20,512 nucleotides of DNA from Anaerolineae bacterium (GTDB lineage Bacteria > Chloroflexota > Anaerolineae > Aggregatilineales > Phototrophicaceae): NCBI GenBank assembly GCA_015492875.1, contig WGEI01000549.1, positions 1 through 20,512 on the forward strand, written 5' to 3'. Positions 1 to 6,932 of the stretch are shown in pieces. The notes beneath the pieces were generated by a model. It saw nothing but the letters and a program-made list of their open reading frames with translations. It made no database searches and had not been told where the DNA came from. The translations under genes and the position numbers were made by a program. Positions within the stretch are counted from its first letter, which is position 1. The number at the start of each line of letters is the position of its first letter.

Positions 1-90
1 GCCATGTTCAATATCTTAGTTCAGTGGCACGGGCTTCACCCTGATGAGAACGGCTTTGTTCGCCTTTCCATCGCTGAATTCAGTTTATAA
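1..90 (+). CDS. 3' end of an unidentified gene cut by the window edge
   Basis: Reading frame 1 is open from the first base to a TAA at 88-90 and gives a 29-residue tail ending in FVRLSIAEFSL. The composition looks protein-like, and the following response regulator has its own ribosome binding site, so I take this as the C-terminus of a gene that starts before the window. It contains an in-frame ATG at position 4, but nothing upstream is visible to judge a start. The family is not recognisable from so short a piece. It lies 52 bases before the response regulator on the same strand and could be its operon partner. Confidence 0.4.
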   Translation, partial: AMFNILVQWHGLHPDENGFVRLSIAEFSL

Positions 91-113
91 ACCCGCACCA
101 CTGGTTATATAGT
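84..113 (+). promoter_or_regulatory. Weak sigma70-type promoter candidate for the response regulator
   Basis: A TATAGT hexamer at 108-113 is preceded, with an 18-base spacer, by TTTATA at 84-89. The -10 is good and the -35 poor. It sits 29 bases before the start codon at 143. The string GTTATATAGTA around the -10 is repeated exactly at the promoter of the DNA glycosylase-like gene (17368-17378). Confidence 0.25.
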
Positions 114-142
114 AGAGTTGGGTCACCATTGGGGAAAGAAAA

Positions 143-568
143 ATGTTGAAAGCATTGCAAACATGGGACGTGCTCGTCGTTGAAGATGATTTGCCCACGC
201 TGCGGCTTTTGCGCCATATCTTGCAAAAAGCGCGGATGATTGTTCATTGTGCCGAAAATGGTGAACAGGCGGTGGGCTTTTTGAAAGAGCTGAAGCCAGA
301 CTTCATCCTTACCGATTTGATGATGCCAGGTATGGATGGCTGGGAGTTGCTGAAGGTCGTGCGCAGTAACCCGCGTTTGAATGGCCTGCCTGTGATTGTC
401 ATCACAGCGGCCAGCACCCACAAGTTGCGGCAAGAGCCGCTGACGGCGCAATTCAACGGTGTACTGTTGAAGCCAATTCACCCCAATGACCTTGTAGACC
501 GCATTATGCATATTTTACAGGATGTACCCCAATTGGCTTATCGCTTCGGTGAAGGGATAAAGCCATAG
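143..568 (+). CDS. Single-domain response regulator (receiver domain only)
   Basis: The 141-residue product is a CheY-like receiver domain with no output domain, so it probably passes a phosphoryl signal by protein contact rather than by binding DNA. The acidic pocket is visible as E14-D15-D16, the phospho-acceptor is D58 in the segment LTDLMMPGMDGW, the switch threonine is T88 (VIVITAA) and the conserved lysine-proline is K110-P111. All key residues are present, so it should be phosphorylatable. The start ATG follows a purine-rich GGGGAAAG site. No histidine kinase lies downstream, and the partner may be upstream of the window. The family is certain; the pathway is unknown. Confidence 0.93.
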   Translation: MLKALQTWDVLVVEDDLPTLRLLRHILQKARMIVHCAENGEQAVGFLKELKPDFILTDLMMPGMDGWELLKVVRSNPRLNGLPVIVITAASTHKLRQEPLTAQFNGVLLKPIHPNDLVDRIMHILQDVPQLAYRFGEGIKP

Positions 569-595
569 GGTTACTTTTTAACACTTAAACTTAAG

Positions 596-632
596 AAGCG
601 GATGTCATACACTGGCATCCGCTTTTGGTTTT
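596..632. terminator. Bidirectional intrinsic terminator between convergent genes
   Basis: AAGCGGATG at 596-604 pairs perfectly with CATCCGCTT at 616-624, and the stem can extend inward by two pairs. It is followed by TTTTGGTTTT on the plus strand. It lies exactly between the stop of the response regulator and the stop of the minus-strand nucleotidase gene, so it can serve both. Confidence 0.8.
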
Positions 633-1179
633 AGGTCGGCGTTTTGGTTGTCCAGTTCAAATTGGGGTTTTTGAAGGGGAGTAGCGCTAGGATGACCGCT
701 TGGGTATAAAAGCCGCTGCGGGTGAGCGTGCCGCCGCTCAACAGGCCGATGGCGCCGCCTTGTTGTTTAGAGTTGTTTTGGTTGAAAACGCAGTCATCGG
801 CATCGCCCAGTTCTAGCCCTTGCCGCACTAGCGCTGCCACTTCATCAGGTAAGATGAACGCCCCAGTGCGCCCATAACCATATTGCGCGCCACGCTTCAC
901 TACAATCCAAGCAAAAGCTGAAAGGCCAATCGGCGATTCGCAAACGCCACCTTCGATGCCAACGGCGTACCCATCTGCGTGTTGGAGGTGTGTTTGCGCG
1001 GCGTCGGCGCGGTTTTTCGCTCCTAACAGGGTTTCCTCGTCACTCATCGGCTGGTCGGAAACGCCAGAGGGCACGCTAACGCCGTGAATATCTAGCGCAG
1101 CCTGTGGGAATAGCGCGGCGAAACCGTTGCGGGCGGCTTCTAGTTTGACGGGGTTTTTAGAGGCAACAATGATATGCAT
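631..1179 (-). CDS. yjjX: Inosine/xanthosine triphosphatase (YjjX/DUF84 family)
   Basis: The 182-residue product matches the YjjX family of house-cleaning nucleotidases, which hydrolyse non-canonical ITP and XTP so that they are not built into nucleic acid. Visible family motifs are SKNPVKLEAA near residue 7, the SDQPMSDEETLLGAKNRA block at 41-58, VGIEGG at 73-78 and the QQGGAIGLLSGG segment near 140. I chose the ATG at 1179 because the protein then begins right at the family's usual N-terminus (MHIIVASKNP) and is preceded by AAAGGAAAG. The frame stays open 13 codons further upstream, but that extension is not family-like. It is convergent with the response regulator and divergent from the phosphatase. 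The last dozen residues are an unremarkable polar tail. Confidence 0.9.
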   Translation of the reverse strand: MHIIVASKNPVKLEAARNGFAALFPQAALDIHGVSVPSGVSDQPMSDEETLLGAKNRADAAQTHLQHADGYAVGIEGGVCESPIGLSAFAWIVVKRGAQYGYGRTGAFILPDEVAALVRQGLELGDADDCVFNQNNSKQQGGAIGLLSGGTLTRSGFYTQAVILALLPFKNPNLNWTTKTPT

Positions 1180-1289
1180 AGGCTTTCCTTTGGTATTGCG
1201 GGTTTTGTGCTCTGGCAAAAGTACAAACTAGCAGCGTATTATGGGGTTGTCCATGCTGTTTTTGCGATTGGTAGAAAAGGTGGTTTTTA

Positions 1290-1970
1290 GTGCGTTATCT
1301 GGTCATTGGCGATATACACGGCTGTTATGATGAGTTGCAGGCGCTTTTAGACCGCGCCGCACTTTCTGATGATGATGCGATTATCACCGTGGGCGATATG
1401 GTCAATCGTGGCCTACATTCTGACAAGGTGTTGAACTTCTTCCGTTATACGCCACAGGCACAGGCGGTTATGGGCAACCATGAAGATAACCATATACGCT
1501 ACCAATTGGCAGAGCGGCTGCCCTCGCTGAGTGTGTTAGTGACACGCTGGCAGTTGGGCGAGGGGTATGGGGCGGCGGTGGATTATATGGCGCGCTTGCC
1601 GCTATGGTTGAAGTTGCCCGATGCGCTGGTAGTACACGGCTTTCTAGAGCCGGGGCGTAGGCTACGAGAGCAACGGCGCGATGTTCTATTGGGCAGCAAT
1701 GGGGCAGCGGCGTATTTGAAGGAGACATATCAGCGGCCATGGTATGAACTGTATGAACGTGACGAGCCGCTGATTGTTGGGCATCGGGATTATAGCGAGG
1801 GGGCGATGCGGCCTTTTGTCTATAAAGAGCGCGTTTGGTGTATTGATACGCGCTGTGTCTATGGCGGTTCATTGACGGGGCTTTTGTTGCCAGAATGGCG
1901 GTTTATCAGCGTGCCCGCCCGCGCTGACCACTGGCATGAGATGCGTGCCCGCTACGCCCGTTTATCTTGA
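1290..1970 (+). CDS. Calcineurin-like metallophosphatase (PrpE/ApaH/Ser-Thr phosphatase type)
   Basis: The 226-residue product carries the full metal-binding signature of calcineurin-like phosphoesterases: GDIHG (D8, H10), GDMVNRG (D36) and GNHED (N63, H64). Later motifs are VHG (H116), VGH (H165) and the CIDT...YGGSLTGL tail typical of bacterial PPP-type phosphatases. Family members act on phosphoproteins, diadenosine polyphosphates or RNA caps, and the substrate here cannot be told from sequence. The start is GTG at 1290, supported by AAAAGGTGG just upstream and by the usual short N-terminus before GDIHG. The usual HAG triad is HGF here, a small deviation. Its 3' end overlaps the convergent acetyltransferase gene by 19 bases. 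Confidence 0.88.
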   Translation: MRYLVIGDIHGCYDELQALLDRAALSDDDAIITVGDMVNRGLHSDKVLNFFRYTPQAQAVMGNHEDNHIRYQLAERLPSLSVLVTRWQLGEGYGAAVDYMARLPLWLKLPDALVVHGFLEPGRRLREQRRDVLLGSNGAAAYLKETYQRPWYELYERDEPLIVGHRDYSEGAMRPFVYKERVWCIDTRCVYGGSLTGLLLPEWRFISVPARADHWHEMRARYARLS

Positions 1971-2578
1971 GCGCCCCGTTTGGGCGGTGGCCTCATGCTG
2001 AAGACATCGGCGAAACCATGTTCGCGGTCGCTATGAGTGTAATACGCCATTTTCACCAATGGGCCATAGCTCTCATCAAGTTCCATACCGGTGATCACCC
2101 AGCCTGCTTTCAACTTGCCGATGAGGACGGCGCGGTTATTGGGTTGGTGGTGGCTGGTGAGGCGTTCATAGCCTAGCGCGCCAATATATTCGCACAAGCC
2201 GCGTAGCCAAGCGGTGTAGATGCCTTTGCCACGATATTCTGGCACCAGTCCCATGGTGTGCATGTAGAATGTCAAATAGTCTTCCATTTGACCATACGAC
2301 CAGCCGACAGGCTCGCCATCGGGGCTATAGAGGACGAAGCGTTCGCGGTGGCGGTGGGCGTACATATCGCGGACAAGCTGGAGGTCGGCCTCGCGTTCTG
2401 GCGGGGTACGAAAGCGGCGTAACTGGCCATCATGTGGGAAGATGCGGGGTGCAATGATGCATTTTATTTGTTCAAGTGTATCAGCATCAACTGGATGGGC
2501 GACGACACTAGCGGGCAAGGTCATCGGAAAGAAGCGGGCACGCACTTCGGCTACCCGTTGCGCTAAAGTTTCTATCAT
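1952..2578 (-). CDS. GNAT-family N-acetyltransferase
   Basis: The product of 208 residues has an acetyl-CoA binding motif A of the GNAT fold, VPEYRGKGIYTAWL at about 112-125 (pyrophosphate loop R116-G117-K118-G119). It is followed by the SHHQPNNRAVL segment at 142-152 that is common in enzymes acetylating small molecules or peptides. The acceptor substrate is unknown. The frame is open 33 codons further upstream, but those would overlap the preceding hydrolase gene. The ATG at 2578 has AAAGGGAAA before it and starts only four bases after that gene's stop, so I use it. The pair is clearly one operon. The 3' end overlaps the convergent phosphatase gene by 19 bases, leaving no room for a dedicated terminator. 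Confidence 0.85.
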   Translation of the reverse strand: MIETLAQRVAEVRARFFPMTLPASVVAHPVDADTLEQIKCIIAPRIFPHDGQLRRFRTPPEREADLQLVRDMYAHRHRERFVLYSPDGEPVGWSYGQMEDYLTFYMHTMGLVPEYRGKGIYTAWLRGLCEYIGALGYERLTSHHQPNNRAVLIGKLKAGWVITGMELDESYGPLVKMAYYTHSDREHGFADVFSMRPPPKRGAQDKRA

Positions 2579-2582
2579 TTGT

Positions 2583-3332
2583 TTATTTCCCTTTTTCGGC
2601 TTCTTCAATACGCTGGTGAATGCCTTCTTCGCCGAAGGGTTCACCATGACCATCAATATAACAGGAAATATTATCATCGAGCAACTGTTTCAAGATAGCG
2701 GCATCTAGCGTGTCGTCGGGTTGGCGCTGGGGTGGGATTGGCGGGTAGAAGCAATCGCCTACGAAGAGCACGCTATCTTCCACCACGCGCACAGTGATAG
2801 AGTCATCGGCGTGTTGCCCGCCAATGTGCTCTAGGTGTAGGGTGATAGTATCAAAGTGGAATGTGAGGTTTTTGGTGAATGTCATGGTGGGCAGGCGGAT
2901 GCGGAAATAAGCCCAGCTGTCGATCGCGTTGGCCAATGCCCGAAAGCCCTGTGCGAGTTCTGGCTGTTCGGCGATGCGTTCGGCGATATATTCATCTGAC
3001 CATGGCGCGGTCATTTGGTGCTGGAGGTGCTCATAACAGCGCTGGTGGGCGATGACATTTGCCCCGTAAATATCGCCGCCGAAGGTGTGGTCCCAGTGAT
3101 GGTGGGTGTAGATAACATGGCGCACGGGCGGGACTTTCATGGCGATGAGGGCGCGCATGATACTTTGTGCTTGTTTGGGGCCGTTACCCGCATCTACCAG
3201 AATGGTTTGGTCGGGCAGGATGATGACGCCGACATTGGGTTGCACGGCCCACGGGTCTGGGTTTTGGGGGATAATCCAGACGTGTTCGCTAATTTGTTGC
3301 ATGGTAATGCCTGTTTCAAGTTGACTTTGCAT
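2583..3332 (-). CDS. MBL-fold metallo-hydrolase
   Basis: The 249-residue product is a metallo-beta-lactamase-fold hydrolase. It shows the zinc motif HxHxDH (H77, H79, D81, H82 in THHHWDH), then H174 in GGQHADDS, D193 in VGDCF and H229 in DGHGEP, so both metal sites look complete. LVDAGNGP near residue 46 is the usual strand and turn before the active site. The substrate class (thioester, lactone, phosphonate or other) cannot be assigned. I chose ATG 3332, which has GAAGGT ten bases upstream. ATG 3302, ten codons later, is also possible, and the frame extends to a TTG at 3356. It is the first gene of a two-gene operon with the acetyltransferase. Confidence 0.87.
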   Translation of the reverse strand: MQSQLETGITMQQISEHVWIIPQNPDPWAVQPNVGVIILPDQTILVDAGNGPKQAQSIMRALIAMKVPPVRHVIYTHHHWDHTFGGDIYGANVIAHQRCYEHLQHQMTAPWSDEYIAERIAEQPELAQGFRALANAIDSWAYFRIRLPTMTFTKNLTFHFDTITLHLEHIGGQHADDSITVRVVEDSVLFVGDCFYPPIPPQRQPDDTLDAAILKQLLDDNISCYIDGHGEPFGEEGIHQRIEEAEKGK

Positions 3333-3374
3333 GATTTGTATGACCTTCACCAGCAAGGTAGCCTACGTGTTTCC

Positions 3375-3402
3375 ATTGTATGCGCTTTGGCGAACATCAC
3401 AA
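3375..3402 (-). promoter_or_regulatory. Promoter for the MBL hydrolase/acetyltransferase operon
   Basis: Read on the minus strand, TTGTGA (3402-3397) and TACAAT (3380-3375) are separated by 16 bases, giving a plausible sigma70-type promoter. Transcription would begin near 3368, leaving a leader of about 35 bases before ATG 3332. Confidence 0.5.
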
Positions 3403-3419
3403 GTTTTTAGGTGTTGGAG

Positions 3420-3425
3420 TATAAT
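3420..3425 (+). promoter_or_regulatory. Consensus -10 hexamer before the decayed PIN-partner gene
   Basis: TATAAT lies 32 bases before the ATG at 3458. No convincing -35 stands at the right distance (TCACAA at 3397-3402, 17 bases upstream). The region is shared with the divergent promoter of the MBL operon. Confidence 0.35.
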
Positions 3426-3457
3426 GAAACTATAGAAGTTTTTAGGCGAAATAAAAC

Positions 3458-3989
3458 ATGATGAACCACCAATTGATTGAATTTGCGATTGATAGTGATA
3501 TTCATCTGCACCAATTCAGCATAGCCATTAACGATTTTAGGGGCTTATTGGAGCAATTAGCCATAGAAACTGTCCCTGAAGAAAAAGTTATTTGGCGCTT
3601 GGCGGATTTACAATTCAGCAGCGCCATCATGATACTTGAACCACAATCGCCCAAAGCGGAAACAACGACAGCTATCATTGAAGCCTTTGAAGCAGTGGCT
3701 AAGTTTTTGGCTGATAATCGTAACCCCTTTTGATAAAGCCGTTATCTGCTATCTCACAGAAGATTGGCGGCAGAAATTGCCCCAGCTTTGGGATAACGAT
3801 GTGATTGTGAGCGGGAAAATAACCCGCCGTCGGGATACTGGTCAACCTGTGAGCGTTCGACAAATTACGGACATTCAACTCGTTACTGATGTTCGGGCTG
3901 GTGATTATAAACGAGCAAGGGGGGCGCTTATGCGCGTTTGGGGCGATGAAAACGCTGAAGACGGCATAAGGCGATTGCGCGATGCTTGA
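3458..3989 (+). pseudogene. Frameshifted hypothetical protein, partner of a PIN-domain gene
   Basis: Two overlapping frames together look like one damaged gene. The first (3458-3733) gives 91 residues beginning MMNHQLIEFAIDSDIHLHQF and ends at TGA 3731-3733. The second continues one base later as DKAVICYLTEDWRQKL through to a TGA at 3987-3989, with VSGKITRRRDTGQPVSVRQI and a charged C-terminus. Joined at the T-run 3728-3731 they make 176 residues. From memory, the second half resembles the C-terminal part of uncharacterised proteins encoded before PIN-domain genes. In that comparison a stretch of roughly 30 residues seems missing at the junction, pointing to a deletion with frameshift. A programmed +1 shift is the alternative. 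The ribosome binding site is weak (TAGGCGAA). Confidence 0.55.
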
Positions 3990-4065
3990 TATGCGTTACT
4001 GGTATTGTGATGCGAATGTTTTTCTCGCCTATTTCAATAGCGAAAAAGGTCGTGTAGAGATATAG
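3982..4065 (+). pseudogene. 5' remnant of a PIN-domain (VapC-like) nuclease gene
   Basis: An ATG at 3982 overlaps the stop of the preceding frame by eight bases, and a second in-frame ATG is at 3991. The short product contains RYWYCDANVFLAYFNSEKGR, which looks like the first strand and helix of a PIN domain, with the first catalytic aspartate in CDANVFLAY. It then stops at TAG 4063-4065 after only 24-27 residues, where a working PIN domain needs about 130. One frame over, 4067 onward reads CPTQVTQNAYLKLVTS, which resembles an inner stretch of VapC toxins and may be another scrap of the same gene. The nuclease is certainly not functional as written. Partner and toxin order fits a dead toxin-antitoxin-like pair. 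Confidence 0.5.
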
Positions 4066-4172
4066 ATGCCCTACACAGGTCACCCAAAACGCATATTTGA
4101 AGCTCGTCACTTCTGTATTACTCCCCCAGTTGTTGACCAACCGCCATTGCCACTCCAATACGATGAATAAAA

Positions 4173-4207
4173 AACGAGGCGCCCGCCTATATGACGGACA
4201 CCTCGTT
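4173..4207 (-). terminator. Intrinsic terminator of the malic enzyme gene
   Basis: On the minus strand AACGAGG (4207-4201) pairs with CCTCGTT (4179-4173), with a short inner CCG/CGG pairing. It is followed by TTTTATTC. It stands 21 bases beyond the malic enzyme stop and has the U-run on that strand. Confidence 0.75.
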
Positions 4208-4228
4208 ACCCTATAAGAAGCGCCTGCT

Positions 4229-6478
4229 TTAGCTGCGCAATTGAGCGTCTAAAGCGGCGACAGCTGCAATAGCGACAATATCTTCCACATCATCACCGGC
4301 CTGTAGCACGTGGGCGGGCGCCCCCATGCCCAACAGAATGGGGCCAATCGCTTCGGCATCGGTGAGGCGGTCTAGCAGTTTATAAGCGACATTGGCCGAG
4401 CCAAGGTCTGGGAAGACGAGGACGTTAGCGTCTTTCACCTGACTGAAGGGGTAGCGGTTGTCGACAATCTCTGAGACCACGGCGGTATCGGCCTGCATTT
4501 CGCCATCGATGGCGAGGTCGGGGCGTTTTTGCCGCACGATGTGGACGGCCTTGCGCACTTTTTCTGAGAGGGGGTGCGGCGTGCTGCCGAAGTTTGAGAA
4601 GGACAGCATGGCCACGCGCGGCTCAATCCCCAATGTTTTGGCGAAGTCGGCGGCCAATATGGCGATTTCTGAGAGGGTCTCGGCGTCTGGGTCAATGTTT
4701 ACGGTGGCATCGGTGAAGATATAGACGCGGTTTTTGACAATCATGAGGTAAACGCCACTGGCACGGGTGGCATTTTCGCGCGTGCCGAAAATTTGTAGCG
4801 CGGGGCGGATAACCTCTGGATATTCATAGGTGAGGCCGCTAACAACGGCGTCGGCGTCGCCCGCTTTGACCATCATCATGGCGAAATAGTTGCGGTCACG
4901 CAGGAGGGACATGGCGCGTTTCATGGTGACGCCTTTGCGCTGGCGCAGCTCATAGAGCATAGCCTGATAGTTTTCTCGGGTGGCGCTGTTGTTGTGATTG
5001 ACGATTTCAGGCTCAAAATCGAGGCCGAGTTCTTCAATTTGGGCGCGAATGGCCTGCGGGTCACCGATGAGGATGGGTTCGGCGATGCCATCAAAGGCGA
5101 CTTGGGCGGCGGCGCGGATGATTTTCGGCTCTTCGCCTTCGGCAAAGGCTATCCGTTTACGTGCCCCATGCTTGGCGCGGTTGATGATGTCGTTGCGCAC
5201 CCGCTGCCCGGTGCCCTGACGGCGGATGAGTTCTTCACGATATTCGTCGAGGTCACGCTGAATGCGGGCGACACCGCTCTCCATAGCGGCGCGGGCGATG
5301 GCTGGCGCGACATAGAGCAGCACGCGCGGGTCTAACGGCTTAGGGATGAGATATTCCCGACCGAATTTGAGCGAGGTCAACCCATAGGCCGAGAGCACGC
5401 TATCGGGCACATCTTCGTGCGCCAGTTCTGCCAGCGCGTGGGCGGCGGCGAGTTTCATCGCTTCATTAATCGTTGTGGCGGCAACATCCAGCGCGCCACG
5501 AAAGATGAAAGGGAAGCCCAGCACGTTGTTCACTTGGTTGGGATAATCGCTGCGACCAGTGCCAACGATAGCATCGGGACGGACGGTCAACGCCTCTTCG
5601 GGCATGATTTCTGGTGTGGGGTTGGCGAGGGCGAAGATGATGGGGTTTTCCGCCATTTTCTTCACCATCTCGGGCTTCAACGCGCCGGCGACGGAGAGGC
5701 CAACGAAAACATCAGCGCCCTCTATGGCATCATCTAGGGTGCGGGCGGTGGTTTCGGCGGCGAATAGCTCTTTGTATTTGTTCATGCCCTCGCGCCCTTT
5801 ATAGAGGACGCCCCGAGAATCCAGCATGAGGATATTTTCGCGGCGCACGCCAAGGCTGACGTAGAATTTGGCGGTGGCGATGGCACTAGCGCCGGCACCA
5901 TTGACCACAACGCGCAGGTCTTCCATGCTGCGGCCAGTGATTTCTACCGCGTTAATCAAGGCCGCGCCAGAGATGATGGCCGTGCCGTGTTGGTCATCGT
6001 GAAAAACGGGGATGTCTAAAAGCTCCTTCAGACGCTCTTCAACCTCAAAGCATTCAGGCGCTTTAATGTCCTCTAGGTTAATGCCACCAAAAGTTGGGGC
6101 GATAGCGCGCACCGCTGCGATAATTTCTTCGGCAGTTTGGGCGTTAATTTCAATATCAAAAACATCGACATCGGCAAAGCGCTTGAACAAGACGCCCTTG
6201 CCTTCCATCACTGGCTTCGATGCCTCTGGCCCCCGATTGCCCAGCCCAAGAATGGCCGTGCCATTAGAGACAACCGCCACGAGGTTGCCTTTAGCGGTCA
6301 TTTGATAAACCTGTAACGGGTCTTCGTCGATGGCGAGTACCGCTTCGGCCACGCCGGGGGAATAGGCCAGCGAGAGATGCCGTTGGGTGGTGAGTGGTTT
6401 GGTGGGGGTCACTTCAATTTTGCCGGGGCGCCCCCGCCGGTGATAATCTAATGCTTCTTGCTTCGTGATAGTAGACAT
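4229..6478 (-). CDS. maeB: NADP-dependent malic enzyme with C-terminal phosphotransacetylase-like domain
   Basis: The 749-residue product has the MaeB layout: a malic enzyme half (about 1-430) that oxidatively decarboxylates malate to pyruvate, and a phosphate acetyltransferase-like half (about 440-749). In related enzymes the second half mainly binds acetyl-CoA as an allosteric signal. Visible motifs are AYSPGVAEAV at 38-47, the NGTAILGLGNRGPEASKPVMEG block from 72, GGINLEDIKAPECFEVE near 131-147, FHDDQHGTAIISGAAL at 159-174 and the Rossmann loop VVNGAGASAIATAKF at 191-205. The phosphotransacetylase half begins around KRIAFAEGEE and contains VVSGLTYEYPEVIRPALQIFG. The start has AAGGA ten bases upstream. 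Full length, with no damage seen. It stands alone with its own terminator. NADP rather than NAD specificity is taken from the family, not shown. Confidence 0.95.
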   Translation of the reverse strand: MSTITKQEALDYHRRGRPGKIEVTPTKPLTTQRHLSLAYSPGVAEAVLAIDEDPLQVYQMTAKGNLVAVVSNGTAILGLGNRGPEASKPVMEGKGVLFKRFADVDVFDIEINAQTAEEIIAAVRAIAPTFGGINLEDIKAPECFEVEERLKELLDIPVFHDDQHGTAIISGAALINAVEITGRSMEDLRVVVNGAGASAIATAKFYVSLGVRRENILMLDSRGVLYKGREGMNKYKELFAAETTARTLDDAIEGADVFVGLSVAGALKPEMVKKMAENPIIFALANPTPEIMPEEALTVRPDAIVGTGRSDYPNQVNNVLGFPFIFRGALDVAATTINEAMKLAAAHALAELAHEDVPDSVLSAYGLTSLKFGREYLIPKPLDPRVLLYVAPAIARAAMESGVARIQRDLDEYREELIRRQGTGQRVRNDIINRAKHGARKRIAFAEGEEPKIIRAAAQVAFDGIAEPILIGDPQAIRAQIEELGLDFEPEIVNHNNSATRENYQAMLYELRQRKGVTMKRAMSLLRDRNYFAMMMVKAGDADAVVSGLTYEYPEVIRPALQIFGTRENATRASGVYLMIVKNRVYIFTDATVNIDPDAETLSEIAILAADFAKTLGIEPRVAMLSFSNFGSTPHPLSEKVRKAVHIVRQKRPDLAIDGEMQADTAVVSEIVDNRYPFSQVKDANVLVFPDLGSANVAYKLLDRLTDAEAIGPILLGMGAPAHVLQAGDDVEDIVAIAAVAALDAQLRS

Positions 6479-6508
6479 AGCTTCGCAATCCTTACTCCAT
6501 CACCGGAT

Positions 6509-6537
6509 AAAATACGCCCGCCTTATGCGCCAAACAA
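6509..6537 (-). promoter_or_regulatory. Possible promoter of the malic enzyme gene
   Basis: On the minus strand TTGTTT (6537-6532) and TATTTT (6514-6509) stand 17 bases apart, about 30 bases before the start codon. The spacing is ideal but both hexamers deviate from consensus. Confidence 0.35.
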
Positions 6538-6782
6538 GCCACTATCTCTGGTGAAAGGCGTTCTTTATTCCTAACTTTCCAGTGTAGCGCATAAACCCTT
6601 GAGCAGCGATATGCGTGCGCCTTAAACGTGAAAGTTGTCATGAAAAATGCCTGATGCTTGTTTTTTAGGCGGCCTTGTAGTGCATAAACACAGTGGTTAG
6701 AAAGAGGTTACGGTACATTTATAGGCGGCACAGGCGGATACCCCTCCCTGCCAAGTGCTATGGGATGGTGATGGGCAATCCG

Positions 6783-6812
6783 TTGGGCAATTTGATTGCG
6801 CCTTGCTATAAT
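6783..6812 (+). promoter_or_regulatory. Extended -10 promoter of the GH9 gene
   Basis: TGCTATAAT at 6804-6812 combines a perfect -10 with the TG extension. TTGGGC at 6783-6788 is a fair -35 with an 18-base spacer. Transcription from about 6819 would give a leader of roughly 115 bases. Confidence 0.55.
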
Positions 6813-6932
6813 GCCGTTGAATATCCCGATTGGCTTCATTGGCGCATTTGGGAGCAAGCAAACGAGGTGTTTTTAACGTGTTTTGAAACGGCGGTTTCAT
6901 CGCGGCTTCAAAACTAGAGACAGGGGAAATGT

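Larger units (their letters stand above)
6479..6932. other. 454-base divergent intergenic region
   Basis: This gap separates the divergent malic enzyme and GH9 genes. It holds the possible malic enzyme promoter near 6510-6537 and the GH9 promoter at 6783-6812. I see no RNA gene, strong hairpin or repeat in the middle part (about 6540-6780). A 74-codon frame at 6693-6917 starts with GTG, spans the GH9 promoter and is not protein-like, so I treat it as chance. Confidence 0.6.

Noticed and set aside
3928..4158. Minus-strand frame of 76 codons opposite the PIN remnant
   Set aside because: It has no ribosome binding site or family resemblance. The plus-strand reading with CDANVFLAY explains this stretch better.
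6693..6917. GTG-started open frame of 74 codons before the GH9 gene
   Set aside because: It spans the best promoter for GH9, has no ribosome binding site, and its composition (rich in Arg, Trp, Cys) is not protein-family-like.
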